Positions 1 to 4,470 of a stretch of 8,367 nt of DNA are shown in pieces. Source of the DNA: Methanosarcinales archaeon (GTDB lineage Archaea > Halobacteriota > Syntropharchaeia > Alkanophagales > Methanospirareceae); NCBI GenBank assembly GCA_003661125.1, contig QMVO01000062.1:1-8367 (forward strand), read 5' to 3'. The notes below the pieces were generated by a model, which saw nothing but the letters and a program-made list of their open reading frames with translations, was not told the origin of the DNA and did no database searches. The stretch's first letter is position 1, and every line of letters begins with the position of its first letter. A program made the position numbers and the translations under genes.

Positions 1-480
1 GTCCTTTATACCGGTATCTATCATTGCCACATCTATTTCCACTTCTGCTCCTATCGCCATGATTTCAAAAGGTGAAATCGAATTTATTCGTTTGTAATCA
101 GCATAGAAAGCAGAAACGACTTTCCTGGCCGGATCGAAATTCTTTACCGCTTTAACAACGCCGGTAAGCAAATCTATCGCTTCTTGCTTCGTTTTTATTT
201 TGTGCAATCCGACCTTTATGTATTCTGCACCTGCGGCGGCAGCACCTAATGCGGCTAAAGAAGCAGTTCCTGGTTTATAATCAAAATCCCCTATTGCAGC
301 GCTTATTTTCACCCCATTTCCTTTCTCCTTTTCCACCAATTCCCGTATTGACTTTATAATCCATGGGAAATTAGCACCTAAGGAACCCTCTTTCGGATTC
401 TTCACATCTATAATATCCGCATTTCCACGAATCACCGCCTTCGCTTCCTCCATATCCTTCGGACTTACCAACAATATCAT
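1..480 (-). CDS. mfnB: MfnB, (5-formylfuran-3-yl)methyl phosphate synthase (methanofuran biosynthesis), 3' end outside the window
   Basis: This cytosolic enzyme of the UPF0264/MfnB family makes 4-(hydroxymethyl)-2-furancarboxaldehyde phosphate from two glyceraldehyde-3-phosphate molecules, the first committed step to the furan ring of methanofuran. The visible 160 residues begin MILLVSPKDMEEAK and carry the family signature IIDVKNPKEGSLGANFPW (residues 23-40), which includes D25 and the Schiff-base lysine K27. Further on are K89 (in YIKVGL) and the D155/K159 pair (IDTGIKD). From memory of the Methanocaldococcus jannaschii enzyme, these correspond to its active-site residues with a constant shift of four. 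Family members are about 235 residues, so roughly 75 are missing beyond the left edge. The start codon overlaps the stop of the upstream 66-residue gene (ATGA), and a GGGAGAT site lies 9 nt upstream. The methanofuran link points to a methanogen or a relative. The family call is near certain. Confidence 0.95.
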   Translation of the reverse strand, partial: MILLVSPKDMEEAKAVIRGNADIIDVKNPKEGSLGANFPWIIKSIRELVEKEKGNGVKISAAIGDFDYKPGTASLAALGAAAAGAEYIKVGLHKIKTKQEAIDLLTGVVKAVKNFDPARKVVSAFYADYKRINSISPFEIMAIGAEVEIDVAMIDTGIKD

Positions 481-677
481 TTTTCTCTAATCTCCCTTCT
501 CTCCATGCTTCTAATCTCTTTGTTTATAAAACATCCCGCTGGCGTGCCAATTAATATAACCTTCTGTTGTCTATGTCTTCCCGAACCAACTATAACACTG
601 AGTCCCTTCATTTTACGGAAGAAAGCAACTAAGACTTCTCCCTCCACACCATCACCCTTTTTATAAAGAATTGTCAT
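477..677 (-). CDS. Unrecognised 66-residue protein between the RHH regulator and mfnB
   Basis: I do not recognise this family. The protein is basic, with no membrane segment and no signal peptide. Its middle reads as alternating beta strands (GLSVIVGSGRHRQQ, then KVILIGTPAGCFI, about residues 25-51), and its C-terminus is a charged probable helix (KEIRSMERREIREK). It has a single cysteine, C49. Reality is supported by context. A strong GGAGGT lies 10 nt before its ATG, it starts 6 nt after the regulator's stop, and its stop overlaps the mfnB start by 4 nt (ATGA). A chance frame would rarely have all three. Co-transcription suggests a role tied to mfnB or to its regulator, but that is inference. 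An internal ATG at residue 23 is possible but lacks the good upstream site. Confidence 0.7.
   Translation of the reverse strand: MTILYKKGDGVEGEVLVAFFRKMKGLSVIVGSGRHRQQKVILIGTPAGCFINKEIRSMERREIREK
490..496 (-). promoter_or_regulatory. Ribosome binding site of mfnB
   Basis: GGGAGAT on the minus strand lies 9 nt before the mfnB ATG and inside the 3' end of the upstream small gene. This is the arrangement expected for translationally coupled archaeal genes, and it fixes the mfnB start at 480. Confidence 0.6.
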
Positions 678-683
678 TTCATC

Positions 684-1037
684 TCAAACCTCCTTTACAA
701 AACCATCTTTCTCCAATTCCTCTATTATATCCACAACGAATGCGAAATCGAGTCTCAGGTCATCAGCAATCTCATCTAACCAAGCTTTATCTCTGCTCTT
801 CAGGTAGTCCCTTATCTCGTTTTTAGCCTCTTCTCTTGATATCTCTCTGAGTTTAATTACCTTTACCAACTCTACTTCTTTAACGTAATGCTCAATGGCT
901 TCCCTGATAAAATCAGTTCGTGACTTAAAGCCGAGAGTATCCACTATTTCGTCTATTTTATTAACCCGGGCCTCAGGCAGTCTGATTGGAATCATCCTTG
1001 CTTTTCCGGTCAGTGTTTGCACCATGTTATGTAGCAT
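684..1037 (-). CDS. Ribbon-helix-helix (CopG/NikR-type) transcriptional regulator with C-terminal winged-helix-like segment
   Basis: This is a probable DNA-binding regulator. Residues about 14-53 form a ribbon-helix-helix: a beta strand with alternating residues (ARMIPIRLPE), helix 1 (VNKIDEIVDTLG), then the typical turn and helix 2 (KSRTDFIREAIEHYVKE). Residues about 66-117 (EEAKNEIRDYL, then LDEIADDL, then VVDIIEELEKDGFVKEV) read like a small winged helix instead of the NikR ACT domain. No metal-binding histidine/cysteine set is visible, so nickel sensing is not indicated. Three ATGs are possible: 1037, 1025 and 995. The TATA box at 1049-1056 predicts transcription starting near 1026, which disfavours 1037. 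It suits either leaderless initiation at 1025 or the family-like start at 995 (MIPIRLPE). The gene leads a cluster with the 66-residue gene and mfnB. Local or self-regulation is plausible but unproven. Confidence 0.85.
   Translation of the reverse strand: MLHNMVQTLTGKARMIPIRLPEARVNKIDEIVDTLGFKSRTDFIREAIEHYVKEVELVKVIKLREISREEAKNEIRDYLKSRDKAWLDEIADDLRLDFAFVVDIIEELEKDGFVKEV
688..693 (-). promoter_or_regulatory. Strong Shine-Dalgarno site for the 66-residue gene
   Basis: GGAGGT on the minus strand lies within the last codons of the upstream regulator gene, 10 nt from the ATG at 677. A nearer ATG at 682 meets a stop after two codons, so 677 is the usable start. This is the best Shine-Dalgarno match I noticed in the window. 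Confidence 0.7.
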
Positions 1038-1048
1038 TGTATTACAAG

Positions 1049-1056
1049 TATATAAA
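1049..1056 (-). promoter_or_regulatory. TATA box for the regulator-mfnB cluster
   Basis: The minus strand reads TTTATATA, the archaeal box A consensus, in the 29-nt gap after the rpiA stop. With the usual spacing of about 26 nt, transcription would begin near 1026. This implies that the downstream cluster has its own promoter rather than depending only on readthrough from rpiA. Confidence 0.6.
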
Positions 1057-1066
1057 CATATATCAT

Positions 1067-1753
1067 TTATTTTTTGAAGATTCTAACTCCTTTTTCATCG
1101 CCCACATGCACCTCAGTAGCATTCGTAAATATCCCATGCTCAACAGAGCCGACGACAGAAGAAAGAGTTTTGTTCATGCTCTCCGGATTCTTTATAATGC
1201 CAAAATCCGCATCTATTATTAGATTCCCACCCTCTGTTATAAAATATCTCCCTTTATTTCCTTCCCTCCTTAAAACAGGCACACCACCAAGCTCTTTCAC
1301 CTGGTTCTCCACTATTTTCACGGCATATGGTAACACCTCTAACGGAACAGGTCTATTCAGCAACTCCACCAATTTTTCTTCCTCAATGCAGATAACAAGT
1401 TTTTTCGCTGCGTAAGACACTATCTTCTCCCTTGTATGCGAGCCCCAGCCACCTTTGATTAAATTCAGTTGAGAGTCTACCTGGTCTGCACCGTCTATAC
1501 ATATATGCAGGGAAGGATGCTCCGAAAGAGAGGTAATGGGAATTCCACATTCTATTGCTAACATCTCGGTTTGAAGTGAAGTAGGAATGCCCAAAAGTTT
1601 GAGTCCTTCCTCCTTTATTCTGTTACCTATCCTTCTTACCGCAATTTCTGCCGTAGACCCCGTACCAAGACCAACTACCATCCCATCTTTTATCAAAGAA
1701 GCCGCAGATTCTGCTGCTTTTTCCTTTTTTTCTCTCTTTTTATCCTCGTTCAT
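1067..1753 (-). CDS. rpiA: Ribose-5-phosphate isomerase A
   Basis: RpiA interconverts ribose-5-phosphate and ribulose-5-phosphate in the cytosol. It links pentose synthesis to PRPP, and so to purines, which the purP genes in this window also serve. The 228 residues match the usual family length. The phosphate-binding loop GLGTGSTA is at 28-35. The catalytic region has D87 and D90 in DGADQVD, K100 in LIKGG, and the general base E109 in TREKIV. These correspond to D81, D84, K94 and E103 of the Escherichia coli enzyme with a constant shift of six. Two departures are visible: DGADEVD has become DGADQVD, and the usually small-residue loop after KGG reads WGSHT. The catalytic residues remain, so activity is expected. 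The ATG at 1753 is preceded only by a weak GAG. The charged N-terminal dozen residues may be partly dispensable. Confidence 0.96.
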   Translation of the reverse strand: MNEDKKREKKEKAAESAASLIKDGMVVGLGTGSTAEIAVRRIGNRIKEEGLKLLGIPTSLQTEMLAIECGIPITSLSEHPSLHICIDGADQVDSQLNLIKGGWGSHTREKIVSYAAKKLVICIEEEKLVELLNRPVPLEVLPYAVKIVENQVKELGGVPVLRREGNKGRYFITEGGNLIIDADFGIIKNPESMNKTLSSVVGSVEHGIFTNATEVHVGDEKGVRIFKK

Positions 1754-1784
1754 TTATCTACTCAACTTGGTGTTTTTCACTTCT

Positions 1785-1792
1785 CAAATAAG
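1785..1792. promoter_or_regulatory. Candidate TATA-like element shared by rpiA and rfcL
   Basis: The 72-nt gap between the divergent genes has CAAATAAG on plus, CTTATTTG on minus, near its centre. It sits about 36 nt from the rpiA ATG and 37 nt from the rfcL ATG at 1826, so either gene would have a leader of about 10 nt. The match to TTTATATA is weak, especially on plus. A second candidate for rfcL, GATATAT at 1814-1820, would fit better with the later rfcL start at 1850. Confidence 0.3.
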
Positions 1793-1825
1793 AACTTTTC
1801 TATTTTTTTCAAAGATATATCAGGG

Positions 1826-3304
1826 ATGCACGTCAATGATATAACGACAATGCAAGGGAATAGCGAGGAATGGACAGAGAAATACAGACCAAAGAGGTTA
1901 AGAAAAGTAGTGGGCAACGAAAAAGCGTTAGAAGAGTTAATAGAGTGGGCTGAAGCACTCTGTAAGGAAAAGGCGAAGAAAGCTGCTATTCTTCACGGTC
2001 CACCGGGCTGTGGAAAGACATCAGCAGCCTATGCACTTGCTTCTGAGCGCGGATGGGAAGTCATAGAGCTGAACGCATCGGATAAAAGAAGCGCAGGAGT
2101 GATAAAATGCATTGTAGGACCCGCCTCTACGAGCAATACATTTAGCAAGACGACGCGATTAATCATTTTGGACGAGGCTGACAATCTTCATGGTAACGAA
2201 GACCGCGGTGGAACAAAGGCGATAACAGAAATAGTAAAAAGAAGCACACAGCCAATAATCCTCATCGCCAATGATAAACACAAAATGGGGCAGGCGTTGC
2301 AACGGAATTGTAAGATAATTAAGTTCGACCGAATAGGAGATGAGAAGGTTTTTCGAGTGCTCAAAAAGATAAGTCGTGTTGAAGGAATAGAAGTAGGAGA
2401 TGAAGCACTGCATGCTTTGGCGGAGAACGCTAATGGTGATTTGAGGTCTGCAATAAACGACTTGCATGCGATTTATATATCAAAATTTGGTAAAATAAGC
2501 GAGGGCGATATAACGACCGGGGAAAGAGACATTGAGGCAGATATTTTCGAGGTAATGAAGAAGATTTTTGGTATAGAGGGATACAAGGTGCAAGAAGCTC
2601 TTTCTTCTCTTTACAGTCTTGACAGGACGCCAGAGGAAAGCATACAATGGGTATATAAGAATTTCTCGTATGAAAATAATGAAGAAAGCTTTTTGCACGG
2701 TTTGCATTACCTGAGCAGGGCGGATACGTTTTTAGGGCGAGTAAAACGCAGGGAGAATTACAAGTTCTGGCGATATGCATCCAGTTTAATGGTATGCGGC
2801 GTGCTTTCAGCAAAAGAGATGCAGGGCGTGGAAAAATTTGGATGGCAAAAGCAGCGATATTTCCGTTCACCCTGGCAGCGAACTCGATGGCAAGGCGTGG
2901 AAAATAGGAAATCGGCACCGATAAGAGAATCGATAGCGAAGAGAATAGCGGAATATTGCAAAGTGCCACTGAGCTATGCACGATTCTTTGTCGTTCCTTT
3001 TTTGAAGTTCTTTTTTCGCGACGAGGGAAAGGCGGTGGATATTGCAGCATCACTGCGCCTGGACGTTCCCCAAATAGCATTTTTAGTTAGCGATAAAGAT
3101 GAAAATGGGGAAGAGAAGGCGAAAAGGATATACCAGGATGCGGTTGCGACCACGGTGAGAAAAGGGGATTGGATGGTAAAGGGAAAGAAAGGTGTGGTTA
3201 AAGCTGGAGGAGAAGTTGATAAGCCACTGGTAAGAAGAGGTAGAGAAGTGGAGGAGGGGGAAAAAGAGGCGAAAAAACAGAAGTCATTAGCGGATTTCTT
3301 TTAA
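1826..3304 (+). CDS. rfcL: Replication factor C large subunit (clamp loader)
   Basis: RfcL combines with the small RFC subunit to load the PCNA sliding clamp on primer-template DNA using ATP. The 492-residue length is typical. In order there are WTEKYRPKRL (16-25), Walker A GPPGCGKT (58-65), Walker B LIILDEAD (112-119), sensor 1 N149 (LIAND), and sensor 2 R207 in NGDLRSAIND. A helical collar domain follows, then a highly charged linker (about 445-484). The last eight residues, QKSLADFF (485-492), form a PCNA-interacting PIP box, so the 3' end is intact. The small subunit gene is not in this window. Two starts compete. ATG 1826 is annotated because of the AGGG before it and its spacing to the central element. 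ATG 1850 gives MQGNSEEWTEKYRP, closer to the family N-terminus, and would suit the TATA-like GATATAT at 1814-1820. The choice does not affect any domain. Confidence 0.97.
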   Translation: MHVNDITTMQGNSEEWTEKYRPKRLRKVVGNEKALEELIEWAEALCKEKAKKAAILHGPPGCGKTSAAYALASERGWEVIELNASDKRSAGVIKCIVGPASTSNTFSKTTRLIILDEADNLHGNEDRGGTKAITEIVKRSTQPIILIANDKHKMGQALQRNCKIIKFDRIGDEKVFRVLKKISRVEGIEVGDEALHALAENANGDLRSAINDLHAIYISKFGKISEGDITTGERDIEADIFEVMKKIFGIEGYKVQEALSSLYSLDRTPEESIQWVYKNFSYENNEESFLHGLHYLSRADTFLGRVKRRENYKFWRYASSLMVCGVLSAKEMQGVEKFGWQKQRYFRSPWQRTRWQGVENRKSAPIRESIAKRIAEYCKVPLSYARFFVVPFLKFFFRDEGKAVDIAASLRLDVPQIAFLVSDKDENGEEKAKRIYQDAVATTVRKGDWMVKGKKGVVKAGGEVDKPLVRRGREVEEGEKEAKKQKSLADFF

Positions 3305-3316
3305 TTTAATTTAATT
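3299..3316 (+). terminator. T-rich tract at the end of rfcL
   Basis: The end of rfcL runs into a repeated TTTAA pattern (about 18 nt of T and A only), followed by another T-rich stretch (GTCTTTACCCTTCT). Euryarchaeal termination often needs only a T-rich tract on the non-template strand, so this is a reasonable rfcL terminator. No strong GC hairpin precedes it. Confidence 0.3.
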
Positions 3317-3396
3317 GTCTTTACCCTTCTATAATAAAATAGGTAATAGAACTCACGGAAGAGGAGGTAAAGTATCTCAAAGAATTTACAAACTTG

Positions 3397-3489
3397 CGTT
3401 TTTCCTGCTTAATCTGGGCGTTTTTAAATCAATGGCGTTCAATATCTAAACTCAACCAGTGTAGCAGTCGAGTTCAAAGCAGGAAAACG
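3397..3489. repeat. Inverted repeat with a 66-nt spacer in the rfcL-porD gap
   Basis: The left arm CGTTTTTCCTGCTT (3397-3410) is the reverse complement of the right arm AAGCAGGAAAACG (3477-3489) apart from one extra T. A small inner stem, AACTC (3449-3453) with GAGTT (3470-3474), lies next to the right arm. Transcripts from either side could fold here, so it may help end convergent transcription. Equally, it could be the ends of a small decayed element. No flanking duplication is evident. Confidence 0.5.
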
Positions 3490-3526
3490 TGTGACGCAAA
3501 TCACAAAAAGAAGAACGATGAAGGAT

Positions 3527-3552
3527 TTCGCACTGTTCGTGAACATTCGCAC
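3527..3552. repeat. 12-bp palindrome flanked by 7-bp direct repeats next to the porD stop
   Basis: TTCGCAC (3527-3533) and TTCGCAC (3546-3552) directly flank TGTTCGTGAACA (3534-3545), whose halves TGTTC and GAACA are complementary around a GT centre. The second direct repeat touches the porD stop codon. The layout resembles a dimer-binding site or a recombination core. It could also be the scar of a small insertion with a 7-bp target duplication. Confidence 0.5.
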
Positions 3553-3843
3553 CTATTCCTCCACTTCCTCAACCATCGTTATTACGCCTCTTGGGCACTC
3601 ATGTGCGCAGATTCCACATCCCTTGCAATAATACAAGTCGGCTTCGAAGTACCCTTCTTCATCCTCCTTTATGCACGCTTCCGGACAGTAGATATAACAT
3701 ATCCCGCATTTTATGCAGCGCTCATTCTCACGCACTGGTCTTTCCGACCGCCAATCTCCTGTTTTATAAGAGGATGCGCTTCCAGGCTGTGTAACCACAG
3801 CACCGATTTCCAAATCTTTCCAGCCTATTTTTTCGACACTCAT
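3553..3843 (-). CDS. porD: Pyruvate:ferredoxin oxidoreductase delta subunit (PorD), 2[4Fe-4S] ferredoxin-like
   Basis: PorD is the electron-transfer subunit of the four-subunit pyruvate (or related 2-oxoacid):ferredoxin oxidoreductase, carrying electrons between the catalytic thiamine-diphosphate subunits and ferredoxin. The N-terminal part has the subunit's typical LEIGAVVTQPGS and YKTGDWRSERPV (about 11-37). Two full ferredoxin motifs follow: C43-x2-C46-x2-C49-x3-C53-P and C73-x2-C76-x2-C79-x3-C83-P, enough for two [4Fe-4S] clusters. C57 is an additional cysteine. At 96 residues it has normal length. The start follows a GGTGAG site, 5 nt after the porC stop, so the two genes are co-transcribed. 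The gene ends with TAG and no alpha subunit gene follows. Substrate specificity (pyruvate versus branched 2-oxoacids) rests on family resemblance only. Confidence 0.9.
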   Translation of the reverse strand: MSVEKIGWKDLEIGAVVTQPGSASSYKTGDWRSERPVRENERCIKCGICYIYCPEACIKEDEEGYFEADLYYCKGCGICAHECPRGVITMVEEVEE

Positions 3844-3848
3844 TTTGT

Positions 3849-4394
3849 TCAGCTCACCACCGTGTCTTCATACGCTTTTCTCATCGCTTCGATGTTCTTC
3901 GTAGCAACTTTTCCAAAACGTTCCTTCATTGGTTCCTCTAAGGACTCCAATTCGACGACTTCCGTAGCTTTCACCAGTGCTCCAATCATTGTCGTATTGA
4001 CAATAGGCAAACCTAAAACCAATCTTGCGATGCTCATCGCATCCACCGTTGCTATTTTTTTCACGCCAATATCTGATTTTATTTCAGCCAATTTCTTCTT
4101 TGTATTGACTATCGCTATTCCATCCTTTTTAAGCCTTCCGACGACACCGCCCACCTCAAGCAACCCCGGATCAAGCACGACCAACACATCCGGCTCTGTA
4201 ATCTCTGCCCTAACTTTAATCCGTTCCGCTTCGTTCACCCTTAAGAACGCGAGAACTGGTGCTCCTCTTCTTTCAGGACCAAAAGAAGGCATTGATTGCG
4301 CATGCTTGCCCTCAGAAATGGCAGCGTGTGCGACTAATTCCGCTAATGTAACCCCTCCCTGCCCTCCTCTTCCATATATACATATTTCTATCAT
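3849..4394 (-). CDS. porC: Pyruvate:ferredoxin oxidoreductase gamma subunit (PorC/PorG)
   Basis: This is the gamma subunit of a 2-oxoacid:ferredoxin oxidoreductase. In methanogens the complex reductively carboxylates acetyl-CoA to pyruvate with reduced ferredoxin. The 181 residues match the family. GRGGQGG (8-14) and SFGPERRGAPV (about 36-46) are the conserved gamma-subunit motifs, and EPDVLVVLDPGLL with a later GALVKATEVV complete the Rossmann-like fold. The start at 4394 has an AGAGAG before it and lies about 38 nt from the central TATA element shared with the divergent purP paralogue. It is translated just ahead of porD. In methanogens these two normally sit with porA and porB. Here neither is adjacent, so the partners must be elsewhere or this is a separate pair. 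The call as gamma subunit is secure. Specificity for pyruvate is likely but not shown. Confidence 0.92.
   Translation of the reverse strand: MIEICIYGRGGQGGVTLAELVAHAAISEGKHAQSMPSFGPERRGAPVLAFLRVNEAERIKVRAEITEPDVLVVLDPGLLEVGGVVGRLKKDGIAIVNTKKKLAEIKSDIGVKKIATVDAMSIARLVLGLPIVNTTMIGALVKATEVVELESLEEPMKERFGKVATKNIEAMRKAYEDTVVS
3853..3858 (-). promoter_or_regulatory. Ribosome binding site of porD
   Basis: GGTGAG on the minus strand overlaps the last codons of porC and lies 9 nt before the porD ATG. It fixes the porD start and indicates coupled translation with porC. Confidence 0.65.
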
Positions 4395-4427
4395 CTCTCT
4401 TTCGTTTCTTTTTTATCAAATGCTTGC

Positions 4428-4437
4428 TTATATAAAA
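4428..4437. promoter_or_regulatory. Near-palindromic TATA element shared by porC and the PurP paralogue
   Basis: TTATATAAAA on plus reads TTTTATATAA on minus and lies in the middle of the 76-nt divergent gap. Its centre is about 38 nt from the ATG of each gene, giving a leader of about 12-13 nt in either direction with the usual archaeal spacing. No better TATA match was seen for either gene. The flanks on neither side are clearly purine-rich, so BRE does not impose an obvious direction. GGTG at 4461-4464 could serve as Shine-Dalgarno for the plus gene. Confidence 0.55.
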
Positions 4438-4470
4438 GCAGATAGATTAATTAAAATATCGGTGTTTCTG

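Larger units (their letters stand above)
3305..3552. other. 248-nt stretch without a convincing gene, between the convergent rfcL and porD
   Basis: This lies where porA would be expected if the por operon were complete. On the minus strand directly after porD, none of the three frames gives a PorA-like start and all meet stops soon. On the plus strand two short frames look coding-like: 3343-3393 (begins VIELTEEEVKYLKEF, with no start codon visible) and 3413-3552 (contains VAVEFKAGKRVTQITKRR). They are in different frames with stops before each, so at best they are relics. The stretch also holds an inverted repeat and a palindrome with flanking repeats, listed separately. I see no tRNA or other recognisable RNA gene. 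Confidence 0.6.
3343..3552 (+). pseudogene. Possible gene relics in two frames (very tentative)
   Basis: A frame at 3343-3393 encodes VIELTEEEVKYLKEFTN directly after a stop. It has the amphipathic helix style of the N-terminus of many helix-turn-helix proteins, including IS630-type transposases, but it is too short to assign. A second frame, open from 3413, encodes basic and hydrophobic segments (FKINGVQYL, then VAVEFKAGKRVTQITK, then MKDFALFVNIRTY) and continues antisense into porD. A single frameshift does not join them into a recognisable protein. They may be remnants of a lost gene or mobile element, or chance. Confidence 0.2.

Noticed and set aside
895..1844. Plus-strand open frames opposite the regulator and rpiA
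   Set aside because: They are antisense to convincing genes, low in charged residues, and carry no motif or ribosome binding site.
2159..3080. Minus-strand open frames of up to 216 codons inside rfcL
   Set aside because: They are shadows of a gene with intact AAA+ motifs and a C-terminal PIP box. They show no recognisable domains and have irregular composition rich in Ser, Cys, Phe and Pro.
3305..3552. PorA remnant on the minus strand after porD
   Set aside because: All three minus frames were read. None resembles the PorA N-terminus, and stops occur within about 40 codons in each.
3394..4470. Long plus-strand open frame upstream of and in frame with the PurP paralogue, which would make a 734-residue protein
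   Set aside because: The added 359 residues are antisense to porC and porD, which have clear family motifs. They are compositionally odd and begin at a TTG. PurP homologues start at the position of ATG 4471, which has a TATA box and GGTG at suitable distances.
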